A DNA stretch of 17,320 nt from an uncultured Bacilli bacterium (GTDB taxonomy: Bacteria > Bacillota_I > Bacilli_A > RF39 > UBA660): positions 1 through 17,320 of the forward strand of contig CALVQZ010000089.1 in assembly GCA_944358275.1 (NCBI GenBank). Reading direction: 5' to 3'. Position numbers and translations under genes: made by a program. This document shows positions 7,708 through 14,282 of this stretch, in pieces. The first letter of the stretch is position 1. Every line of letters begins with the position of its first letter. The notes under the pieces are model-generated. The model had not been told where the DNA came from, did not search any database, and worked only from the letters and a program-made list of their open reading frames with translations.

Positions 7708-8325
7708 CTACTTTCCTAATCTTTTCACTTTTGCACCTTGTCCTTTTAAAAGCAAGTATGCTGCATCTTCATATTTTTTTCTATCATGTACATTTGGTAT
7801 TTCAAAAGTATCGATCGCATCTTCATATAAAATTACATTAACTCTTCTATTTTTTTCATCGAGGTAATTCATCATTGGAAGTACTCCATTTATAATACAT
7901 ATATCTGTACAACAACCAACTACAGTTATTTCTTCAATATTTTCTAATCCATCTAATATGTCTATAAAACTATATTCTCCTTTACTAGCCCACACATAAC
8001 TAGTTGAATTTTTTTCTAAACTAAGCGTATTTTCTGTGTTTTCATAAGGTTTTAATTCATCTATTAGTTCTGCTTCTTTCGTTCCTTTTATACAATGCAA
8101 AACTCCTTTAAAACGATCATGTTCAACTGAATCTTTTGTATGAGAATCTTTTATAAAAATTATTAACTCTCTTTCATTTTTAAACCTTTTAATCAACTCG
8201 ATTTGATTTTCAATAGTCCCTTCTATGTGTCTATCAGCAAGACTTCCTTCTCTTACAAAGCCATTTACCATATCGACAGCAATTAAAACTTTTTTGTAAA
8301 ACTTTAAATTTTCAATTTCATTCAT
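7708..8325 (-). CDS. pncA: Nicotinamidase (isochorismatase-like cysteine hydrolase)
   Basis: A 205-residue cysteine hydrolase that deamidates nicotinamide to nicotinate, the entry step of the salvage route. Catalytic Asp is in LIAVDMVNGF (about 14-23) and the nucleophile Cys in VVGCCTDICIINGV (about 149-162). The metal-binding region is represented by FIKDSHTKDSVEHDRF, followed by HCIKGTKE, similar to the DxH...H and 'HC..GT' segments of PncA. ATG at 8325 follows AAAGGAAG; a start at 8382 would overlap the promoter. It is the first gene of the pncA-pncB-nadE-nadD operon. Another isochorismatase-type hydrolase is possible from sequence alone, but the operon settles nicotinamidase. Confidence 0.9.
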   Translation of the reverse strand: MNEIENLKFYKKVLIAVDMVNGFVREGSLADRHIEGTIENQIELIKRFKNERELIIFIKDSHTKDSVEHDRFKGVLHCIKGTKEAELIDELKPYENTENTLSLEKNSTSYVWASKGEYSFIDILDGLENIEEITVVGCCTDICIINGVLPMMNYLDEKNRRVNVILYEDAIDTFEIPNVHDRKKYEDAAYLLLKGQGAKVKRLGK

Positions 8326-8345
8326 TTTCTCTTCTTCCTTTCTTG

Positions 8346-8366
8346 TTATTAACATTATATTATTAA
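8346..8366 (-). promoter_or_regulatory. Candidate NrtR operator at the pncA promoter
   Basis: A 21-nt imperfect palindrome (8 of 10 arm positions): left arm TTAATAATAT, centre A, right arm ATGTTAATAA. It spans the -10 and predicted start, 20 nt before the ATG. The right arm matches the nrtR element at 9 of 10 positions. It can also be read as a direct repeat of ATGTTAATAA with a 14-nt period. Confidence 0.5.
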
Positions 8367-8382
8367 CATATGACTTTGTCAA
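8354..8382 (-). promoter_or_regulatory. Consensus promoter of the pncA-pncB-nadE-nadD operon
   Basis: A perfect TTGACA, a 17-nt spacer and a perfect TATAAT on the minus strand. The predicted start is near 8347, with a leader of about 21 nt. A promoter this strong implies control by a repressor. Confidence 0.85.
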
Positions 8383-8420
8383 TATGTTTTTAACAAATAA
8401 GTAAAAAGAAATAAAAAAGT

Positions 8421-8450
8421 AAAAAAAAATATGGAATATCTATTCCATAC
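8421..8450 (-). terminator. Rho-independent terminator of the prepilin-HerA-HIT unit
   Basis: TATGGAAT pairs perfectly with ATTCCATA around a 4-nt loop, followed by nine Ts on the minus strand. The stem overlaps the TAG stop of the HIT-like gene. Confidence 0.85.
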
Positions 8451-8931
8451 TTTGTGCTTCTTCACTAGAACTATTATTTGTCTTTTTCGCTTCAACAATT
8501 CCCATCTTTTTTAACTCATCATACATCTTTTGATATATTACCAATATTTGTGCTTCATTATATATATTTTTTTGTGCCTTAAATCTACTATTTTCATATT
8601 TCCAAAAATTTTCTCCAAAATGTTTATCAATATATCTTTTATCAAAGAAATATAATTCATGATTATATCTAGGTATAAACATAAAACTAACACTTTTATC
8701 AGAAATAGCACTATTATTAAGATGTGCAAAGTTAATTGTTGTTGCATCAAATGCATTTTTGCATACTTTTTCTAATACTTTTTCTATTTCACCAAGTTCT
8801 GTCCATTCACTTGTATTTAATTCACTAAGTACTTTTTTATCGTTTTTATTTATAATTATACAACTTCCTACAAATGCTTGATTCTCTTTTTCAAAAATAA
8901 TATCCCAATTTTCTGTCGAATATAAAATCAT
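8440..8931 (-). CDS. HIT-fold protein lacking the catalytic histidine triad
   Basis: A 163-residue protein that follows the HIT (histidine triad nucleotide hydrolase/transferase) plan: QAFVGSCIIINKND (18-31), LSELNTSEWTELGEI (35-49), a helix to KNAFDATTINFAHLNN (58-73), then a strand ending FIPRY (85-89). In active relatives that strand reads HxHxH before the IPRY-like end; here the same positions are SVSFM (80-84), so all three histidines are gone. Hydrolysis of dinucleoside polyphosphates is therefore unlikely; a nucleotide-binding or structural role is possible. The C-terminal third is charged and helical, ending in a Ser/Glu-rich tail. The ATG follows AAAGGAG, 22 nt after the HerA-like gene, with which it is probably co-transcribed. 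Confidence 0.65.
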   Translation of the reverse strand: MILYSTENWDIIFEKENQAFVGSCIIINKNDKKVLSELNTSEWTELGEIEKVLEKVCKNAFDATTINFAHLNNSAISDKSVSFMFIPRYNHELYFFDKRYIDKHFGENFWKYENSRFKAQKNIYNEAQILVIYQKMYDELKKMGIVEAKKTNNSSSEEAQSME

Positions 8932-8953
8932 AACTTACTCCTTTATTTATATT

Positions 8954-10699
8954 TTAATACCAGCATGTACTTACATCAATATTTTGACTATATGGTGCTG
9001 GGCTTGGCATATCTAATTTGATTTGAAGTGGTAATTTAAATGCTACTCCAAACGCCATACAATTACCTGGTTGTAAAACTTTAAGCTTAGATACTATTTC
9101 ATCAGTTATATTAGGAACCATTTCTCTAATATAAGTTAAATCTCTAGGATGCTGCATTCTAAATACAAAAAAGTTTGTACATTGACTTATTGCGGTTTCA
9201 CTTATTTCAGAAGGTCTTTGACTTATCATACCGAGAATAACACCATATTTTCTTCCTTCTTTTGTAATTCTATCAAAAATATTATATCCAAGAAGAGATG
9301 TATCATTATCATTTTGTACATATCTATGTGCTTCTTCTAATAATATGTGTATAGGAAATTTTCCTCTATCCTCTTGTACTAATGAATATTCAAATAATTG
9401 TTTACTTATTATCTTTACTAATACTTTAGCAAATCTATCATCTACATAACTTATATTAAAGTCTATTATCTGTGCTTTTTCGCCCAAATTAGTATTAACT
9501 AACCCTTTAATAAATTCATCTTTAGATATATATTTATCCATATTAAAGTATTCTTTATAATCTCCTGCAATTAAAGATTCTAATCTAACTTTTAAAACAT
9601 GATTATCATCATATACTTTACTACTTTTTAAGACTCCTTCTGATATAAACGCAAAATCAAATGCATGATTTAAATCTTCTAAAGTATAAGAATATGTTCC
9701 ATCTGGTAATGATAATTCTAATCCTTCTTTTACAAAAGAACGAAAATATTCACCTAGTAACTGTATTTCAGGTAATTTACCATCTTTATCAATTATTAAA
9801 CAATGTCTGAGTGGCCTTGTCCATCCCGGAACTACTACCTTACTATCTAAGTTTAAATCTTTAGTATTAAAAGATGTTAATACTGCAAATATCTGATCTC
9901 TTATTTGTGAAGGCGTCCTACCACTATATAATAAATCAATTAAAGCTCTTGCAATAATATCATTTTTATATACGATTGTCTCTTCTTCACTTCTTGCAAA
10001 AACACTAACCAATTTTAGAGCTTTTTCAATTATTGGAAGTTGTGTCGTCTTAGTTGCACCAAGTAATAACGCATAATCATCAACATCTAAAAGCCATAGT
10101 GGTATTTTTAATAATTCAGTATTCGCATCTTGTATTTGTTCAATCTTAGTAGTATATACTTTCATACTATTTCTTCCTTCAAAATTAAATGCTTTATTAT
10201 ATTCACCATAAGCATCAAATATAAAGAAATTTGAATTAGTTGGATACTCTTTTCCTAAAAATAAATTTTGTATAAGTCTAGCAACACCGTGAGATTTACC
10301 ACTACCTGTATTACCTAATATCGCAAAATGATTACTAAATAAATTATTTACACTTGTAAAAACTTGATATCCATTATATTGAGGAAGTCTACCTATATAA
10401 ATATTCTTTTCATTCGTATTACCGACTATTATTGGAAGTTCTTGGTTTGTAATTATTCTACATGGTTCCATATAAAATGGTTTTCTAGATATTCCTGGTA
10501 AAAACTTACCTTGAACGATTTCACCTACTAAAGATATCTCAGCAGTATTACCCTTTATAGAAAATATTTCTCCAATAATAGTAGCATTATCCATATCAAA
10601 TGCTACATGAAAATTAACGATATTCTTTTTTTGAGCATCATCAATTGATAATTCAACTGTAACATTGTTTTTACCAATTTCTATTACTTTACCTATCAT
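8954..10699 (-). CDS. HerA-like hexameric ATPase (DUF87)
   Basis: A 581-residue FtsK/HerA-superfamily ATPase. Residues 1-90 form an N-terminal HAS-type beta-barrel (MIGKVIEIGKNNVTVELS). Walker A is GNTGSGKS (129-136), Walker B ILLEEAH (452-458), followed by ITKEGRKYGV (478-487) and the sensor-like segment ISQRPSE (492-498). HerA proteins are ring-shaped DNA translocases; archaeal ones work with the nuclease NurA in end resection, and bacterial ones occur in defence systems with partners such as Sir2 or DUF4297. No NurA, Sir2 or other nuclease is adjacent here. The neighbours are a prepilin 20 nt upstream and a histidine-less HIT protein 22 nt downstream. The ATG follows AAAGTGGTGA. Fold and ATPase motifs are certain; the process served is unknown. 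Confidence 0.88.
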   Translation of the reverse strand: MIGKVIEIGKNNVTVELSIDDAQKKNIVNFHVAFDMDNATIIGEIFSIKGNTAEISLVGEIVQGKFLPGISRKPFYMEPCRIITNQELPIIVGNTNEKNIYIGRLPQYNGYQVFTSVNNLFSNHFAILGNTGSGKSHGVARLIQNLFLGKEYPTNSNFFIFDAYGEYNKAFNFEGRNSMKVYTTKIEQIQDANTELLKIPLWLLDVDDYALLLGATKTTQLPIIEKALKLVSVFARSEEETIVYKNDIIARALIDLLYSGRTPSQIRDQIFAVLTSFNTKDLNLDSKVVVPGWTRPLRHCLIIDKDGKLPEIQLLGEYFRSFVKEGLELSLPDGTYSYTLEDLNHAFDFAFISEGVLKSSKVYDDNHVLKVRLESLIAGDYKEYFNMDKYISKDEFIKGLVNTNLGEKAQIIDFNISYVDDRFAKVLVKIISKQLFEYSLVQEDRGKFPIHILLEEAHRYVQNDNDTSLLGYNIFDRITKEGRKYGVILGMISQRPSEISETAISQCTNFFVFRMQHPRDLTYIREMVPNITDEIVSKLKVLQPGNCMAFGVAFKLPLQIKLDMPSPAPYSQNIDVSTCWY

Positions 10700-10719
10700 G
10701 TTTTCACCACTTTCTACAT

Positions 10720-11130
10720 TTACAAACTTTGATATGTTGCAATATTACAAAAATCCTTATTAGTTGTATAACCATCACATATCAAACACGCTTCATAATC
10801 ATAACCACTTATACTATTTAATGTTACTTTTACAAAACCACTACATTCATTACCTGATTTTGCATCTAATATTTTACTCATATAATTTCCTTCGACTAAC
10901 TGAAGCAATGTTATATATTTTACTGGACTAGTTTCACTTGGAGAAGAAAAATTATCATCATAATTTGCATAGTCTTTTGCTTTTTCTAATATTTCATTTT
11001 CTTTAATTTTATATATTTTTAATTCGTTCTCATCAAGTAAAGTCTTTACCTTTGGCACAATTATAATACTTAAAAATCCTAATATAACAATTACAGCAAG
11101 TAACTCAACTAATGTAAATCCTCTTTTCAT
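10720..11130 (-). CDS. Type IV prepilin-like protein
   Basis: A 136-residue secreted or membrane-anchored pilin-type protein. It has a four-residue leader (MKRG) before FTLVELLAVIVILGFL, the class III prepilin signal: cleavage after Gly, N-methylation of Phe and Glu at mature position 5, then one hydrophobic helix. The soluble C-terminal part contains four cysteines (NECSGF, EACLIC, KDFC) that could form disulfides. ATG at 11130 is chosen because AGGTGAT lies six bases upstream; the frame extends further but without a site. No prepilin peptidase, PilB/ComGA ATPase or other pilin is in the window, so assembly genes must lie elsewhere. Pseudopilin of a competence or type II-like apparatus is an alternative. 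It is first in the unit leading to the HerA-like ATPase. Confidence 0.85.
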   Translation of the reverse strand: MKRGFTLVELLAVIVILGFLSIIIVPKVKTLLDENELKIYKIKENEILEKAKDYANYDDNFSSPSETSPVKYITLLQLVEGNYMSKILDAKSGNECSGFVKVTLNSISGYDYEACLICDGYTTNKDFCNIATYQSL

Positions 11131-11159
11131 ATCATCACCTATCATACTAAGTATATCAT

Positions 11160-11213
11160 ATATTAAAATAATTGAGTATACCATTTTTAGAAAAATCAAA
11201 TAATTTACTCTAA
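11160..11213 (-). promoter_or_regulatory. Possible promoters of the prepilin gene
   Basis: Two extended -10 elements of the form TGnTATACT occur on the minus strand: TGGTATACT (TATACT at 11190-11185) and TGATATACT (TATACT at 11165-11160). Neither has a good -35. They would give leaders of about 38 and 13 nt. Confidence 0.35.
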
Positions 11214-11332
11214 ATAATACTTTTATATTCTTCTATTATATTTTTATTTTGATTAAATATAACTGAATAAATTAAATATTTATCCCATAATACTAATTCT
11301 TTACTATGTTTTTCATCTAATTTTAATAATTG
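11210..11332 (-). pseudogene. Remnant of a DUF2207-type membrane protein, C-terminal end only
   Basis: Forty codons without a start codon, preceded in frame by two TAA stops and ending in TAG. The segment LVLWDKYLIYSVIF resembles the C-terminal signature of DUF2207 predicted membrane proteins, typically 'LpLWekYLvYAvvfG'. It is followed by a short Asn/Lys-rich tail. No matching upstream domain lies in the window: the 56 nt before it are AT-rich with stops, and queH follows. This explains most of the 258-nt gap between queH and the prepilin gene. It is either decayed DNA left by deletion or a chance match; the length and character of the match favour decay. Confidence 0.5.
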
Positions 11333-11388
11333 TTATTATAAACATTGTTAGCAAAATTGAAGTTTAATTAATTTTTTTAGTATTTATA

Positions 11389-11940
11389 TTAATCACTATT
11401 ACTATCCTTTATTTTCTTATTATATCTTTCTTCTTCACTAAAAACGCATCCACAATACTTTTGCATATAAAGATTAGTCTCTTTAAACATCTTTTTTCCC
11501 TTATAAAAATATGGTCTAAAATCTCTATATAAGAACTTTATTTCATGTTTTTTACTTAGTTCTTCACATATTTTCTTTAATAAATCATGATTTTGATATG
11601 GACTTATAAATAGTGTTGATGTAAATGCATCATAATTATTTTCTTTCGCGTATTTTATAACTTCTTCTAGTCTGTTCATATAACAATATCCACATCTATT
11701 ATCTAATATATTTACCACATTTTTAGTAAATTCTCTAAGTCCATAATAATCATTATAAACTACATCTAAGTTAATCAGCTTAGAATATTCTTTTAATGCA
11801 TTAAGTCTATTTTCATACTCTTTATATGGATGAATATTAGGATTATACCAATAACCAGTTATATCTATATTTTCTTCTCTTAAAACTTTTATACATGCTG
11901 AACTACAAGGAGCACAACAAATATGCAATAAAACTTTCAT
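11389..11940 (-). CDS. queH: Epoxyqueuosine reductase QueH
   Basis: A 183-residue protein of the QueH family (formerly DUF208), the non-cobalamin enzyme that reduces epoxyqueuosine to queuosine in tRNA anticodons. The cysteines expected for its iron-sulfur and extra iron site are visible: HICCAPCSSAC (6-16), RCGYCY (82-87) and YCGC (162-165). The segments YNPNIHPYKEYENRL (33-47) and TSTLFISPYQNHDL (107-120) are also typical. ATG at 11940 follows GGTGATGTT; the frame is open to 11988, but that would run into the upstream terminator. It appears monocistronic. No other queuosine genes (queA, tgt, salvage transporters) are in the window. Confidence 0.93.
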   Translation of the reverse strand: MKVLLHICCAPCSSACIKVLREENIDITGYWYNPNIHPYKEYENRLNALKEYSKLINLDVVYNDYYGLREFTKNVVNILDNRCGYCYMNRLEEVIKYAKENNYDAFTSTLFISPYQNHDLLKKICEELSKKHEIKFLYRDFRPYFYKGKKMFKETNLYMQKYCGCVFSEEERYNKKIKDSNSD

Positions 11941-11955
11941 AACATCACCAAATTC

Positions 11956-11984
11956 ATTATATATCAATTTAAAAGAAAAACCAA
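11956..11984 (-). promoter_or_regulatory. Likely promoter of queH
   Basis: TATAAT at 11961-11956 with a weak -35 (TTGGTT) 17 nt upstream. The -35 lies in the 3' arm of the preceding terminator. The predicted leader is only about 9 nt. Confidence 0.4.
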
Positions 11985-12001
11985 ACAAATTTGTTTGATT
12001 T
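11969..12001 (-). terminator. Rho-independent terminator of the 228-residue orphan gene
   Basis: The core CAAACAAATTTGTTTG is extended to a 10-bp stem (one T-G pair) with a 4-nt loop, then TTTTTCTTTT. It begins at the stop codon of the gene ending at 12000. Confidence 0.75.
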
Positions 12002-12686
12002 ACTCATTATTATAAATATTTAAAAATGAATCAAGTGTACTTATTTTTCCTTTTTCTTTTACTATGTTTAATGCTTTATTTGTTTGTTTTTTATAAAATT
12101 CTTCAAATTTATCTCTAGTATAACCATCACTTACCATAATTCTTTCAAATACTTTAGGTTTTATAAATACATTTTTCATAAGAGCATTAAAATCCCAATA
12201 TAAATCATTTAAAACATCATTTCTAAGTGGATAGTATTTACTTAAAAACATTTCAATTGATTGTTTATTTTCGATAACATCTAATTTTTCTTGCTCTACA
12301 AACATAACTCTACCAACAACTTCTATATACATTTTTTCTTCATAATGCCAAGTAGATGTCATTGCAACTACACCTTTTGGATCATCTGAGTTAAAAATTT
12401 TAGATACTATAATATTTCCTTCATCATTTATGTTTATTTCAATTAGTTCACCAAATTGTTCAGTTAAACAAACACCTCTATAATTATCAGGAAAAATTAT
12501 AAGTCTATTTTCTCTTTTTGTAAGAATATATTTTGTATTATTTTTTATAAGCAAAATAGCTCTTGCTTGCATATTAACATCAAGCATAGTAAAATTATCA
12601 GATAAAACTACTTTTAATACATCATTTAACTTATCTACATTTCTTCCATAAAAGAAGTTAATAATTTTTGCATAATCAAAATCCAT
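12000..12686 (-). CDS. Uncharacterised cytoplasmic protein, 228 residues
   Basis: I do not recognise this family. The start ATG follows AAGGTGATGATA, and the gene has its own promoter and terminator, so it looks like a real single-gene unit. The protein has no signal peptide or membrane segment. Residues 35-115 are rich in beta-type alternation (ILLIKNNTKYILTKRENRL, IEININDEGNIIVSKIF), followed by TSTWHYEEKMYIEVVGRVMF, and then a helical, charged C-terminal half with an FxxFYKKQTNKAL stretch. No catalytic motif or cysteine pair is evident. Composition matches its neighbours. A two-domain protein with a beta-barrel-like N-terminal part is as far as the sequence goes. Confidence 0.7.
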   Translation of the reverse strand: MDFDYAKIINFFYGRNVDKLNDVLKVVLSDNFTMLDVNMQARAILLIKNNTKYILTKRENRLIIFPDNYRGVCLTEQFGELIEININDEGNIIVSKIFNSDDPKGVVAMTSTWHYEEKMYIEVVGRVMFVEQEKLDVIENKQSIEMFLSKYYPLRNDVLNDLYWDFNALMKNVFIKPKVFERIMVSDGYTRDKFEEFYKKQTNKALNIVKEKGKISTLDSFLNIYNNE

Positions 12687-12731
12687 ATTATCATCACCTT
12701 AATTTTGATATTTTTAATACTAGGTTTAAAA

Positions 12732-12759
12732 AGTATATAATATCAGTAATTTTTTTCAA
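12732..12759 (-). promoter_or_regulatory. Promoter of the 228-residue orphan gene
   Basis: TTGAAA, a 16-nt spacer and TATACT on the minus strand, just after the stop of the preceding gene. The predicted start is near 12725, with a leader of about 38 nt. Confidence 0.5.
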
Positions 12760-12760
12760 T

Positions 12761-13219
12761 CTATTTTTTATCTTTTTTAGTCTTTGTTTTCTTTTTTACT
12801 TTTACTTTTTTTGCTTCATAATTTATATAAGTTTTATCTTCTACATTATGTATTTCATCGTTAGATTTCAAATATTCGGTGTCCATTTCTTGTAGTTTTT
12901 TTCTTATAATATCATCGTCAAAAACAATATTTTCTTCTTCATCTATTATATAAATTTCATGATTTTCTAATAATTGACTTTTATAATTTTCATATATATC
13001 ATCAGAAAAACAAAGAAATGAAATTGCAATAAAATTTCCATATATAGGGATTGCACTTATAAAAAATTCCATAATTTGTTCTGTTAATTTTTCTCTAATT
13101 GTTTTTTTATTAGTAAACTCATATCCTTCTTTTTTTAACTTACTATTCATTATAAGATAACTTATTACTGAAGTTCCATAATTTGTTATTGCAGATGCTA
13201 AAAGAAGACTTTCTATCAT
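12761..13219 (-). CDS. Uncharacterised small membrane protein with a basic tail
   Basis: A 152-residue protein of unknown family. ATG at 13219 lies eight bases after AAGGAG; an in-frame GTG at 13228 is part of the SD region. Two hydrophobic segments are visible, at about 2-25 (IESLLLASAITNYGTSVISY) and about 50-68 (EFFISAIPIYGNFIAISFLC), separated by a charged stretch of about 25 residues. Residues 70-125 are acidic (EEENIVFDDDIIRKK). The last 20 residues are almost all Lys and Thr/Val, ending TKTKKDKK. A two-helix anchor with an acidic then strongly basic tail could interact with nucleic acid or membrane surface, but no function can be assigned. It has its own strong promoter; no terminator hairpin is seen after it. 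Confidence 0.7.
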   Translation of the reverse strand: MIESLLLASAITNYGTSVISYLIMNSKLKKEGYEFTNKKTIREKLTEQIMEFFISAIPIYGNFIAISFLCFSDDIYENYKSQLLENHEIYIIDEEENIVFDDDIIRKKLQEMDTEYLKSNDEIHNVEDKTYINYEAKKVKVKKKTKTKKDKK

Positions 13220-13244
13220 TATAACCACTCCTTACATATAACGT

Positions 13245-13273
13245 ATTATATATAACTTTTATATATGAGTCAA
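13245..13273 (-). promoter_or_regulatory. Strong promoter of the small membrane protein gene
   Basis: TTGACT, a 17-nt spacer and TATAAT on the minus strand, starting three bases after the TGA of the repeat-protein gene. The predicted start is near 13238, about 19 nt before the ATG. Confidence 0.75.
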
Positions 13274-13275
13274 TG

Positions 13276-14271
13276 TCATCTATTCATAAAATATAATCTC
13301 TTTTTCTTTATTTTATCATCATTATAAATAACTTTAGCATCTTCTAAATTACATGATTCTAACCTATCTATTTCAAATTTACTCGCATCTATTACAGCAC
13401 CTATACTACCTTTAAAATCAGTTTGATTTAAATAAACACCATCAAATGGGCCTGTTATGGTTACTCCATTTAGTTTTGTTTGAGAAAAATATTTAAGATA
13501 TACATCTTGTGGATTTATATTTAATCTTCCTTTACAACCTTCAAAGTCAGTAGCAACAATATATACTCCATCAAAATCTCCTTCTATATAAGCATCATAT
13601 AATATAGCACCAAACATATTTTTATGCCATAGTTCCGTAGGTTTTATAACTGCTCCTTTAGATTTTTTAAAATTAGTAGATATTATCTTAACACTATCAA
13701 AACTTCCTGTTATAGTAACCCCATCTAAAACTGTAGAATTTAAGTTTTTATCTCTTACATCTTGTGGATTTAGCAATATTATATTTTTGCAATTAGTAAA
13801 ATTAACTCCTTTTACATAAACATCATCAAAACTTCCTTCTATATAAGCATCTTCTAAAACACAATCTTCAATAGACTTATCTCTAATAGTTTGTAAATTT
13901 ATCACAGCATCAATACTTTTTTTAAAACTTGTATCACAAAGTATTACGTCATCAAAACTTCCTGTTATAGTAACATCTTCTAATTTAGTATGACTCATAT
14001 CTTTATTATAAACTTCTTGTGGATTTATTCTAACTCCATATAAATTACTAAAATCAAGCCAAGTTACATTTACATCTTTAAAAGGTACATTTGAAAAGTC
14101 TATCTTTTTAAGTGTTTCAAAAGGAAGTGCGAAAAACTTACCATATCCTGTCTCATTAAATATAATTTTACTAATAGTAGCAGTATCAAAATCTAATAAT
14201 ACTTTCTTTTCATTTTTTAGTTTTGATAATTTTTTAATTAAATGTTTTCTTACCTTTTTTATATTACTCAT
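13276..14271 (-). CDS. Beta-helix repeat protein (pentapeptide-like) with alternating 42/43-residue repeats
   Basis: A 331-residue protein. A basic N-terminus (1-25) is followed by five tandem repeats of 42-43 residues between about 82 and 295, then a partial unit and a basic end. Marker segments are VTITGSFD (100-107), AYIEGSFD (142-149), VTITGSFD (185-192), AYIEGDFD (227-234) and VTITGPFD (270-277), so two unit types alternate A-B-A-B-A. Within units, pentapeptide-like steps such as TDFEG, TDFKG and CNLED recur, suggesting a right-handed beta-helix. There is no signal peptide or membrane segment. It starts 11 nt after trhP2, with GGGGGA as the ribosome site, and is probably co-transcribed with the trhP pair. 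The stop is TGA. Function is unknown; a binding scaffold or DNA-mimic role, as in some pentapeptide proteins, is speculative. Confidence 0.75.
   Translation of the reverse strand: MSNIKKVRKHLIKKLSKLKNEKKVLLDFDTATISKIIFNETGYGKFFALPFETLKKIDFSNVPFKDVNVTWLDFSNLYGVRINPQEVYNKDMSHTKLEDVTITGSFDDVILCDTSFKKSIDAVINLQTIRDKSIEDCVLEDAYIEGSFDDVYVKGVNFTNCKNIILLNPQDVRDKNLNSTVLDGVTITGSFDSVKIISTNFKKSKGAVIKPTELWHKNMFGAILYDAYIEGDFDGVYIVATDFEGCKGRLNINPQDVYLKYFSQTKLNGVTITGPFDGVYLNQTDFKGSIGAVIDASKFEIDRLESCNLEDAKVIYNDDKIKKKRLYFMNR
13372..14028 (-). repeat. In-gene tandem repeats with a 255-nt super-period
   Basis: Units of 126 and 129 nt alternate. Type A markers lie near 13971, 13716 and 13461, and type B markers near 13845 and 13590. 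A-to-A and B-to-B similarity is visible in DNA, for example shared CAAAACTTCCTGTTATAGTA at about 13697 and 13952 on the plus strand. This points to duplication of a two-unit block. Confidence 0.75.
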
Positions 14272-14282
14272 AATTCCCCCAA

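Noticed and set aside
8538..8756. Overlapping minus-strand frame of 72 codons inside the HIT-like gene
   Set aside because: Shadow frame with no ribosome site; the HIT-fold frame explains the region.
12668..12895. Phe-rich open frame on the plus strand
   Set aside because: It is antisense to the Lys-rich tail of the small membrane protein and to the orphan gene promoter; its composition is that of a reversed coding strand and it has no ribosome site. Similar plus-strand frames near 2214, 4057, 4107 and 9149 were rejected for the same reason.
13276..13278. Use of TGA as tryptophan (genetic code 4), suggested by the Mollicutes-like character
   Set aside because: Trp is encoded by TGG throughout, no gene has an internal TGA, and the nadE TGA lies in an ATGA overlap with the nadD start, where termination is expected.
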